The position numbers and the translations under genes were made by a program. From Dipteronia dyeriana (Eukaryota > Streptophyta > Magnoliopsida > Sapindales > Sapindaceae), in assembly GCA_032871835.1 (NCBI GenBank), contig CM065297.1:67629253-67693252 (forward strand): a stretch of DNA of 64,000 nucleotides, written 5' to 3'. Position 1 is the stretch's first letter; every line of letters starts with the position of its first letter. The notes under the pieces were generated by a model. That model was given only the letters and a program-made list of their open reading frames with translations. It searched no databases and was not told where the DNA came from. Of the stretch, positions 1 to 9,530 are shown piece after piece.

Positions 1-1804
1 TCCACAAACGGATTTGAATTTGGAGTTCGGAGACCAGAGAGCGGTTGAAGAATACGAGAGGTATGTAAAAAAATAAAAAATAAAAAATAAAAAAAAATAA
101 TGGCAAATTGCCATTTGATCCCCTTGGCAGAAAATAATATCTCTCTGGTCACGAGATGCCCACATCTCGGTTGTTTTTTTGTTTCATGAATTAAAGAGGT
201 TTTTATTACATATATTGCATGCATATAATGTTTGGTGTAGATGATCAATCAAATCAATTAGACTCACATGCTTGATTTCCTATTGGTGAAATTGAATGCT
301 TCATGCGTGAGCTCATTGCGTGGAATAATTTTTATTTAATCAGCTTTTTATAGAGTGTGACGCATTCACGTAAAACCTAGCGTGTTGTGCTTCTTTTGCT
401 GCAATGCGTGGTCGTTCATTGAGCCTCTTGGAGTCTCTTCCGTGAGCACGCGTAACCAGATGTGGTTGTTGGCGCGGCATATTTTGAGTGGTCCCTTGAA
501 TATTTTCATATATTCATTTTTGACCTGCATATTTTTGAAGCAACTTTTCAATTTTTGTTTTGGTGATATCTCTCTCATTACAACTCGGATTGATTTGATT
601 CAAAAACCGAAATTGAGTTTCTTGAAGAGATCTACAAAACCCAAGCATTTTCAGAACCAAAGGATGTCTTAATTATTCAGTGTTCAGATTTTCAGTTCGA
701 GATTTCATCTTTGTTTAGTAAAATCATCTTCTTCTTAGTTTTCTTCTGTGATCTTTTCATTGATGAATAATATATGATTAAGAAGCATGACTAGGATGAT
801 TCTAATTATATGTTGTGGTTTGTTTAATTGATTTTCAAGTTTAGCTAGATTTGGTTGATATTGAATAATTTGTGTTAAACTTGATAATCATGAAATTGAC
901 TCTAGAAATCTTTTGTTCTTGTGCTTGATTGTTTATTTCTAGACTTGATTTCATTTTCTAAGAACTAGGTCATTTACAATTGGTGTCTCTATTTTTCTTT
1001 ACTAGTTCTTAGGTTATAACATGCTTAGGTTTTCTAGATATATTTGTGATTGATCTTTGAAAGCATTATCTAGTTATCTAGTTGCATGTTCATAGAGTGT
1101 GTTTGATCTACTTGCTCTATTTGTTTGTGTTTGCATCATTTGCATCCACTTAGATCATTGCCTTGTAAAAGGTTGAAGTCTCTTGTTGAAGTGAGTGAAT
1201 CTTTGACTTGAACAAGAAGACTTGGCTAGGATCGGGGTGATCCGGATAGTCAAGCAAGGAAGTCTTAGTTAGGATCAGGGAGATCCAGATAACTAAGCAA
1301 GGAAGTCTCAACTAGAGTCAGGAGGACTCGGATAGTTGAGCAAGAAGTCTTGCCTAAGGTTGGGAGGATCCGGATAGGTGAGCAAGGAATCTTCCTAGAG
1401 ACAGAAGGTCTTGGATAGGAAGTCGGCATAGTAGATCACTAGGTTCAAGGGTAGAGTAAGGGTGATAACTTGGAGAGCATGTGTTGATTGCTTGTGTTTA
1501 TAACTCTTATTTGAAATATTGGATTTGCTTTTGCCGGTGGCTGTGGTATCAACCCGTGGATGATTCCTCTTAGGAGGTTTTACCACGTACATATCTTGTG
1601 TTGATTTTTAGCATCTTTAATTTCTTCACTTAGTTTATTTGTGTTGCTTGAAAATTTGCTTTGTCATATATCATTTTGGATATTATACTAAGTGTTGTAT
1701 AAGATTGCTTGTGTTTTTAAAGAAGATTAAAATTTGAGCATATACCTATTCACCCCCCCCCCTCTAGGTATATTTTACACTATAATTGGTTAAGGGAATT
1801 TACA
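1..1804 (+). mobile_element. Sirevirus-type LTR, 3' part (start lies outside window)
   Basis: The segment aligns along its length with the reverse complement of the complete solo LTR at 32525-34350, sharing the opening stretch, the hairpin repeat block, the CCTCTTAGGAGG motif and the C-rich tract before CTCTAGGTA. It ends in AATTTACA, matching the other copies, which end in TTACA. The right flank is GATAC, but the left target-site copy is outside the window, so solo LTR or full-element LTR cannot be decided. An A/T-rich run of AAAAAATA-type repeats at 65-105 is a local expansion. Family membership is firm and the end at 1804 is probable. Confidence 0.85.
1213..1423 (+). repeat. Tandem hairpin array in LTR (5 units of ~43 bp)
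   Basis: Five consecutive units each read GAAG-left arm-inner stem-loop-inner stem-right arm-CAAG. Outer arms by unit are CTTGGCTA/TAGTCAAG, CTTAGTTA/TAACTAAG, CTCAACTA/TAGTTGAG, CTTGCCTA/TAGGTGAG and CTTCCTA/TAGGAAG. Inner arms are GGATC/GATCC, GGATC/GATCC, GAGTC/GACTC, a degenerate pair, and GAGAC/GTCTT. Arms differ between units but stay complementary, with a few G-U pairs. The array lies about 400-600 bp upstream of the LTR end. Function is unknown; a structured RNA in the LTR transcript or protein-binding palindromes are both possible. Confidence 0.85.
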
Positions 1805-2363
1805 GATACACTATCTAAATTGAGCAAATGCAATTGAGATAGGAAATCTACATCCACATCAAGCATTCTCATTCAAAATTTATGGCCTAGGGATATAATA
1901 ACCCCCATACCAATTTCCTATTATATGCTCAAAAATCTATATAGGATATATGCATGATTCAAAAACCCCCAAACCGAGTTGTCCCGATAGATTCACAACT
2001 GCCGATGTGCAGGTTGTGTGCAGGTAGGGACCAGTACAGTGACCCGTGCAGTTCTGCACATCAATCAATAAAATGGATATAACTTCCTCTAGAAGACTCA
2101 GAATCACAATCCATAAAAACCGTTGGAAACTAGACTTCCGGGGCTTTTCGAATATGTGTCAAACGAAATGTGATTCGATTTGAGGAGAGATATATGACTC
2201 TTTGAAGTTGGATGATCTGTATGAACTTTAACCATTTCAACTTCTTTTACCTCCAAATCTCATTATTTGCTATTTTTTTGCCTCCCAAACTTACTTTAAG
2301 CATAAACACCATCGATAGGGAATATAACATTTGCTCTTTTGACTCGTTTTGTGACCCTCACTA
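1805..2363. other. Unassigned segment with a GC-rich hairpin
   Basis: No convincing coding sequence and no clear match to the LTR families in the window. It contains an inverted repeat with 9-bp perfect arms, GATGTGCAG at 2004-2012 and CTGCACATC at 2054-2062, inside a stretch resembling part of element X near 17040-17085 (both carry GACCC, GTGCA and similar words). It may be a remnant of the older sequence into which the LTR at 1-1804 and element E5 inserted, because the GGACC at its right edge recurs at 17723. Confidence 0.4.
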
Positions 2364-2368
2364 GGACC

Positions 2369-2459
2369 TGTTTGCCTTTAATCTGCTTCAGTAACTAAAC
2401 ATTACATGGAAAGAGAGTTTTGTTATGGACTTGAGCCAACACAAATCTAAAACCTAATA
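2369..2459 (-). mobile_element. E5 3' LTR remnant
   Basis: Positions about 2392-2459 match the start of Sirevirus-type LTRs: minus-strand start TATTAGG (usual TGTTAGG), then the segment with TTGTGTTGGCT and CCATAACAAAAC seen also at 34930-34980 and 17670-17722. The remaining 20-odd bases keep a TG/CA terminus. About 2.3 kb of the LTR body is missing compared with the complete solo LTR at 32525-34980. Confidence 0.6.
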
Positions 2460-3895
2460 ATCTCTTCATTTGGTTGTTCCATGACAAAACCTCAACCTCA
2501 CCATACAAAATTCTCTCAAACTAACTCATACTTGATTGCATTCTCACATCCTCACATTACAAAGAGATCCCTAGACTAAAATGTCTTCATGTCTTCAAGA
2601 GTCTTCAAGAATCCTTTCTTTGAACATCAAAACACCTGTGAGATAAGCACAACCAAACAAACATGAGAATCTTCCAAAGAAGATTGGTGAGATATGTTCT
2701 CATAAAAAAATAAGCCAAGAAACAAGACTTCCCTATCTCATAACAAGAAACGAGATGACAAGAATTCTCCCCCTTAGGAAATGAATTCTCTCCCTTAAGA
2801 CAAGAGGTACATCTCTCCCATACATGGTGAGGAATACAATTCTCCCCTTTATTCTCAAGGAATAGACAAGGGACACATAAAAGAAATAAGAGATAATATG
2901 CAGACAAGTTGTGTAGATAACTAAGTTAAACAAACTAAGCTCCCCTTTAACATATGCTCCACATTTTGGTCAACTAGTAAATTTGTTTAATAGGGAATCA
3001 CACAATCACACATGTCAAGCAATAAGAGAAATTATGTCATTACTTTTCAAAGTCAAAGAGAGAATCATAAAATTTTAATTAATCTATCATTGCTTTTGAA
3101 TCAAGCCATTGAGCAAAATGTGTGTGTGTGTGTGTGTGTGTGTAAAGGAGCAATTGTGATATCAACATGCAAATCACATCAACACCTATCCATCTAAAAC
3201 ATTTCCAATCAAGGTCAAATCTATTATCATCCAAAATTTTTGCTTTAAAATGAATAGATTTCAACATATAAGTGTGTGTGTGCATGTGGCTCATCATCCC
3301 ATTTCTGTTTTTCAACCCGAGAAATCACAATTTTTAATTATACTTATTTAAGCCCTTTTTTACAGGCTTTGAATCAAAGATTTTTTATTGATCCTTTTCA
3401 ACACATCTTTGATTAATTTTTTTTTAAAAAAAAAACATAAACATATACACTTTATGAAGGGTTTCACTTATCATAATGGTATAGCCCTTTCCTACATTGG
3501 TCGGCTTCACAACCAAATTGTGTAGCCCTTTTCATGAAGATGCTTGTTGAGTTTTATGTGGTTGACGAAGCAAAATGGATACTAACCATAGGTCATCTGT
3601 CATCTACTAAGAAATAAACTTCTAGATGCATCCATAATCTACACATTTTCAAACTCAACTACTCAAACTTAAATATATAATAGAATCACTAGTGCTCTTT
3701 TCTAAAAGGTTTTAAAGCCCACGCGCACGATCTAGAAGCAGGAAAGTTATTTTTTAAGATTATTACTTCTTGAATGAGTAGCTCTCAAAGAAATTGATAT
3801 TCAAAAATAAGTTTCGGTTATCAAGCCACTCACAATCACACATGGACATCAAGTAACATTAATCATGTCAATGGATCTTCTAAGAGATTAATCTC
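2460..3895 (-). other. E5 3' non-coding region with several polypurine tracts
   Basis: This region lies between the end of pol and the 3' LTR. On the minus strand it holds repeated purine tracts: AAGGGGGAGA near 2766-2778, AAGGGAGAGA near 2786-2796, AAAGGGGAGA near 2841-2852 and AAAGGGGAG near 2941-2949. Multiple tracts upstream of the 3' LTR are a known trait of Sireviruses (family knowledge). Positions about 3100-3600 match 31500-31990 in E6, including the words around CCTACATTGG, which supports a common origin. No coding sequence is seen. Confidence 0.65.
3119..3143. repeat. (TG)n microsatellite
   Basis: Uninterrupted TG dinucleotides within the E5 3' region. A shorter GT run occurs at the matching place in E6 (31530-31540), so a short ancestral run expanded here. 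Confidence 0.95.
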
Positions 3896-5335
3896 TCTTT
3901 GTCCAAAGGCTTTGTAAACAAATCTGCAAGTTGATTTTTTATGGGCATATGTTCAGGAGAAACAATAGAATGTTCAACAGGTTCTCTGATAAAGTAATGC
4001 CTAATATCTATATGCTTTGTGTATGAGTGTTGAACCAAAGTTTAAGAGAAATTAATGGCACTTATATTATCACAATAGGGAGTCATTTTGCCTTGTTCAA
4101 TCTCATAGTCCTTGAGGATTTGTTTCATCCAAAGAAGTTGTGTGCATGCACTTCCGACCGTAATGTACTCGGTTTTGAAAGAAGGGAGAGAGAGATGGAA
4201 TTTTGCTTCTTATTTTGCCAAGAAGCCAAGTTATTCCCCAAGTAAAAGTAACCACCATATGTGCTTTTATGATCATTAATATTTCCTGCTCAATCTGCAT
4301 CACAATAGCTTAAAAGAATATCGTTAATATCAAAAAAAAAAAGCTAAGATTATTTGTTCCTTTTATATACATAATGATTCTTTTCATGGCTTTCAAGTGA
4401 GACTCCTTAGGATTGGCTTGAAACCTAGCACATAAACCAATACTAAAACAAATATCTCGCATACTAGTCATTAGGTAGAGAAGGCTACCTATCGTGCTCC
4501 TACAGCGACTTTGATCAACACATTTTCCTTTTTCATCTTTTTCAAGTGTTAGAGTAGTACTCATGAGTGTTTCAAAATCTTTGCCATTTTCAAGCCCAAA
4601 TTTATTAACAAGATTTCTAGCATATTTGGATTGTGTCAACATAATACCATCACTAGATTGTTTCACTTACATACCAAGAAAGAAATTTAGCTCACCTACC
4701 ATACTCATTTCAAATTCACTTTACATGACACTAACAAACTCATCAATCTTGGTTTCACATGAAGACCCAAAAATAATATCATCAAAATATATTTGTGCAA
4801 CAAAAATATCATTATCATGATGCTTGAGAAACAAAGTTCTATTAGTACCACCGTTCCTATAGTTGTTCGCAACAAGATATTAAGTATCATGCCATGCTGT
4901 AGGAGCTTGCTTAAGGCTATAAAGAGCCTTTTTCAATATATACACATGATTAGGAGATTGTGGGTCTGCAAAACCCTTAGCTTGTTCAACATACACTTCT
5001 TCTTGAAGATATCAATTAAGAAAAACAATTTTGACATCCATTTGAATCAATTTAAATTTCTTAAGACAAGCAATGGACAACAAAAGTCTAATGGACTCAA
5101 GACGTGCAACGGGTGCAAATGTCTCATCAAAATCTACTCCTCTAACTTGAGTGTAACTTTGAGCCACTAATCTTTATTTATTTATTACAATCTTGCCACT
5201 CTTATTGGTCTTATTCCTAAACACCCATTTGATGCCAATCACATTAATGTCTTTTGATCTAGAAACTAAGGACCACACTTCATTCCTCTCAAATTTGGTT
5301 TAGTTCTTCTTGCATAGCCCCAACCCAAAACCCGT
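3896..5335 (-). pseudogene. E5 reverse transcriptase and RNase H remnant
   Basis: Reading down the minus strand, the Ty1/copia RT begins near 5335 (the FWVGAMQEEL region), keeps QMDVK with the first catalytic aspartate near 5045, and has YFDD in place of YVDD near 4760. It continues through the KYARNLVNKFG and SLLYLM segments of the RT-RNase H connection (4666-4310). RNase H is recognisable down to about 3896 only in broken pieces. Many stop codons and frameshifts, for example inside the YGLKQAP region (read as YSLKQAP), make it non-functional. It pairs with the integrase remnant immediately upstream at 5640-6800. Family assignment is firm; exact frame breaks were not mapped base by base. Confidence 0.85.
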
Positions 5336-5639
5336 CATCTATAGCCTCATTAATGTTTTTGGGTTCAATTTTAGATGTGTAGTAAGCATAAAAAATTTGG
5401 TTAGCTAGTTGCCTTCTTGTTATAACCCTTTCTTTCAAATCACCAATGATGACTTCTAGGTAGTGCATGTTTCTAAGTTTAGAGTTAGAGTTTTCTACAT
5501 TTTGTTCATTTTACTGATTATCAAGAATAGCATTTTCTAACTCCTGACTTGTTACCTCAATCTCACTATCATTGTCACCATTTTGACTAGAATCACTATA
5601 AGAATCCTCACCAGGCTCACAAATAGTCACATCAATAGG

Positions 5640-6800
5640 TGTCTTAGTGTCATTCAAAAGATTTTCTTTAGATCATTACATTTTTGTCATCACACAAGCT
5701 TAACATGCTAAAGTCATCTATATTAACATTAACAAACTTCATAATAGTCTTACTATTCAAGTTGAAAACTATATAAGAACGACTATTAGTAGCATACCCA
5801 AGAAAAATACCATCACTTTTATCATCAAACTTTCCTAAGTGATCTCTATCGTTCAAAGCAAAAGATTTACTTCCAAAGGTATACAAGTAACTCACATTAG
5901 TCTTCTTGCCCTTTCAAAGCTCATAGAAGGTTTATTTTATGTCTGGCCTTCTAAAAACTCTAATAGAGACAAAGCAAGAGGTATTGACCGCTTCAGCCTG
6001 AAGATTCCTAAGGACTTTCTTGCTATTGAGCATGACCTTGACAATCTATTGCAAGACAGGGTTCTTCCTCACAACAACACCATTTTGTTGATTAGTTCTA
6101 GAAGAAAAGAACTCATGAGATATCCCCAAGTCATCATAAAACTCAATAAATTTGACATTTTTTTAACTCACTCCCATGATCACTCCTAATGCGATATATT
6201 CTTTTAATTCCAAGACCTATTTCATTTTGAACTTGATTACAAAATTTATTGAAGTAATCAAAAGTTTCATCCATCTTTCTAAGAAAGTAAACCCAAGCAT
6301 GCCGAGAAAAATCATCAACACACACAAAAATGTGTTTCTTGTCAATAATGCTTTATGTTTGGATTGGCCCCATTAGGTCCATGTGTACAAGTTCTTAGAG
6401 CTTATTGGTAGCAAAACTAGTGTTCTTTTTATGAGACATTTTGGTTTGTTTCAAGTTTACTTGGTTCACAAACTCCATCTAACTTCTTACCAAGACAAGG
6501 TAGACCTCTAACAATGTTATATTTTTCAAGCTTTTTAAATCTATAAAATTCATGTGGCCTAATCTTTCTTTCCATACTTCAAGCTTGTTGCAATCTTTAG
6601 CCATATTGCAAGTTAGAGGGTCTATCTCATGACAATAGCAATTGCCGAGAAATCTTTTGACTTTCAAGACAATTTTGCCACTTTTATCAGTTATAGTACA
6701 CATCCTTGTTAAAACTAACTTCTTGAAAAAGTTCACACAAGTGAGTAATACTAATCAAGTTTGCTTGTAGACCATATACAAGCAAGGTTGTTTTTAAGTT
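5640..6800 (-). pseudogene. E5 integrase and GAG-pre-integrase remnant
   Basis: The minus strand carries the pre-integrase motif WKERLGHMNF near 6560, the core start VDDFSRHAWVYFL near 6320-6280, the second catalytic aspartate in RSDHG near 6190, and the C-terminal YTFGSKSFALNDRDHLGKF segment at 5880-5820. These match, block for block, the better preserved integrase of E1 at 25400-26230. Stops and frameshifts separate every block. It would have inserted the element cDNA into host DNA. Confidence 0.85.
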
Positions 6801-6839
6801 TAGGCAATATGGGGATACAAATTGTTCCCTTTGCCTAGA

Positions 6840-7500
6840 GCTTGCCTTTTTATTCCGTCACAAAAATTCACTCAACCACCATCCTTCATAACAAGGTTTT
6901 TAAAGAAATCCTTATTACCGGTCATATTCCTAAAGCATCCACTATCTAGGTACCATGAATAGGATGAGTTGGCTCTAAGTGCATATTGTGCAACATGACA
7001 TTGTGTTGTGTCTTTCCTAATCCAAACTTTCTTAATATGTTTTTCATTAGTACTTTCATTAGCATGCTTTGACTTGTTATTATGCACATTGACTTTATTA
7101 GTCACATTTTCAAAAATATCAAACAAATCAAACAAAGCATTATCAACTTTTCTATACATAGTAGGATGAGGCACAACATAATTTTTTACAAACAAGTCAT
7201 CAAGAACATTTTTCTCAACACGTTTTTCCACGTCTTCCAAGGTCTAAGTCTAGATCCATACATGGATGGTTGCCTAGGACCATTCATAAAAACATATTAT
7301 TTAAGTCATTCTCATATTCGTATTTACGAATATACTCATAACATCTAGGTCTTATGGGTCCTATCATATTACAATAATGACAAATAGGTACAAATTTGAG
7401 AAGGTTACCTTTCGCTTGAGCATTTGAAGTATCTACCTCCCTTTATTGTAACCTTCTTGATGTGATTTCCTTGATGCTTTGCATTTTTCATTTGAATATG
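6840..7500 (-). pseudogene. E5 protease and gag C-terminal remnant
   Basis: The protease active-site block reads WYLDSGC near 6960, with RNMTGNK following; E1 has WYLDSGCSRHMTG at the same place. Upstream, near 7400-7330, is the second gag zinc knuckle, PICHYCNMIGPIRPRC, in which the usual His is Pro. Everything N-terminal of this, including the first zinc knuckle and the gag core, is gone; LTR sequence starts at 7531. The protease would release gag and pol products, but this copy cannot be translated whole. Confidence 0.8.
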
Positions 7501-7530
7501 AGGGTGATTTCCTTGTGGCCTTATAGCATC

Positions 7531-9530
7531 AAATATACCTAGTGGGGGGGGGGGGGGGGGGGGGGGGGCTGAATAGGTAACATCTAAAAATTCTTGCAAT
7601 CTCTTTTTCTCAACAAGCAATTCAATTACACAATGAAACTTTAACAAGTACATTGATTCAACGAGTGAATATGATTTCAATAGAACAATAGATGAATCAA
7701 TAAAATTTAAAGAAAGTAAGGAAAATAAAAAGCAAAAATCAACACAAAGATTTTTACGTGGTAAAATATCAAAAATGAGGAAACATCCAGGCTTGATACT
7801 ACAACCACCGGCAAATAGTAAATCACTATGACTGATAAGAGATACACACTCAAAAATCAATCAACACAAGATTCACTCTTCAAGATATCAACTCATATTT
7901 CCTCAGGCCTAGTGAACTTACTATGCCTACTTCCTATCCAAGACCTCATGCCTCTAGGAAGATTTCTTGCTTGTCTATCCAAGTCCTCTCGACTCTAGAC
8001 AAGACTCCCCTGCTCAGCTATTCTGATCACCCCGATCATAGTTAAGAATTCCATGCTCAAATTCACAGATACACTATCCAATATGAGTCTTCCTACCTTT
8101 TATAAGGCAAATGATCTGAGTGTACTGTAAACATGCAAACATGATGCAAACACAAACAAACAGAGCAAGTTGATCAAACAAACTCAATGAAGAATTAGTA
8201 TAGCACAACTCAAGCTCACAAGCAAAAGTAATAAATTATTATGAACGTGTAATAGGAAATCTAGATTAGGCATTCAATATCATTCACAAAATGTCTAGAA
8301 ACCTAAACATGTGAATCAAAGATAGAACAGTAAGTTTTTCATTGAAAATCACAAATCTAACTTTGAAATCAAGCGAACAAGTTAACACTTGAAATTCTTA
8401 ACATATTCAACAAACGAGAAACAAAAAAACAAACTAAAAACTAGGTATAGAAAATAGATATCACAATCATTATATTCTAGTTCATGAATATGTAACAAAA
8501 ACCTCGAAAACAACTATCAAGTTCAAATACACAAAGAAATTCTAGATTCAAGTTCATGTTCTTAAAGATTACAAAAAAGATATTCAATCAAAGACACAAG
8601 AGCAAACCTCAAAAATCAATCAAACAAGTCTAAAATTGGAAACGAAATCAATCTTATCATTTTTATTTGATCAAATAAGAAGATTCAGCAAGTTGATCAC
8701 AAAAGAGAAATGAATAAATTGATTCACTTAAAAATGATGGCACACAAGTATAAATCAGATTGTCACGAAAATTCTGGACATCATTTGACTCTAAAAATGC
8801 TTTAGACTTGTTCCTCTCTTAAAGATCAACAATTTCAACCTTTGAAAATCTAAAATTGGAGTTGACTTGAGAGAGTTATGATGTTTAGAAGTTGAGAAAC
8901 TTTGGAGAGAAATGTTTTTTCTCAATTGAGAAAATGATAGGGAAATGAGAAATTTAAAGGGAAAGGAGAGAGAGGAAACAACAAACAAATGGGAAGGTGC
9001 CACCCCTGCCTTCCCATAGAGGCTTGTGGCCTTCATGGGGGTAGAAGGCATCCTTTCCCATGAGGTTCACGCGCTTCAACGGGAAAAGGTGCATGGCCCC
9101 TTCTTTCTTCCTTTGAGCCCTCTTCGCTTTCTTCCACCGTTCTATGGCCTTCGAACTTCGAATTTGAATATATTTTTAGATTTCATATCAGGACTCCCAT
9201 ATGAACATGGACATCAACAAAACATTCAAAAAAAATATAGAATTCAACTTGATGCACAAGGATTAAAACCTTGTACCTTAATGACACGGAAAGGTTCATG
9301 ATCTTGAAACTTAATGAATGAGCAACCTAAACATCCAGAACTCAATGAGGATAAAATAAGCACAAATTCAAGTCCAATACAATAAAAAAGTGCAAAAAAG
9401 TAAATCCAAGAACACACAAGTATGTCATTTTCTTGCTATAGTCCTAGAACATACAGTTTCTCAAAAATTGTCAAATTAAATAAAATGCATGTGCAAACTT
9501 CTATAAGTGTGTATATGTTTTTGACAAGTG
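7531..9530 (-). mobile_element. E5 5' LTR, 3' portion
   Basis: Shares with the other Sirevirus-type LTRs the CCTAG-purine run-TGAATAGGT end region, the GAGGAAACATCC motif (near 7780), the hairpin repeats (about 7935-8055, with a perfect CTTGTCTA/TAGACAAG pair) and the plant-promoter-like stretch near 8900-9150. About 6 bp of the terminal region plus gag is lost at 7531. The LTR is interrupted at 9530 by element X and resumes at 17461. A complete LTR copy would be about 2.3 kb, close to what remains here. Confidence 0.8.
7544..7568. repeat. Poly-G run of 25 within LTR
   Basis: Twenty-five consecutive G on the plus strand, at the position where other LTR copies have 4-10 bases of the same homopolymer (for example C10 at 1753-1762). 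It can form a G-quadruplex. The length may be inexact because such runs are hard to sequence. Confidence 0.9.

Noticed and set aside
382..672. 96-residue plus-strand ORF as a possible small gene
   Set aside because: Lies wholly inside a Sirevirus-type LTR; the reverse-complement copy in the solo LTR does not conserve it, and no domain is visible.
1213..1423. CRISPR array
   Set aside because: Repeats are contiguous palindromic units with no spacers, in a plant LTR, with no cas genes.
1785..1815. AATTYACAGATACACTATC shared with 8061-8080 as evidence of a common junction
   Set aside because: Only about 14 exact bases in AT-rich DNA, with flanks that do not align; chance is plausible.
7405..7860. 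151-residue ORF with a proline run
   Set aside because: The prolines come from the poly-G tract; the ORF straddles a gag/LTR deletion junction.
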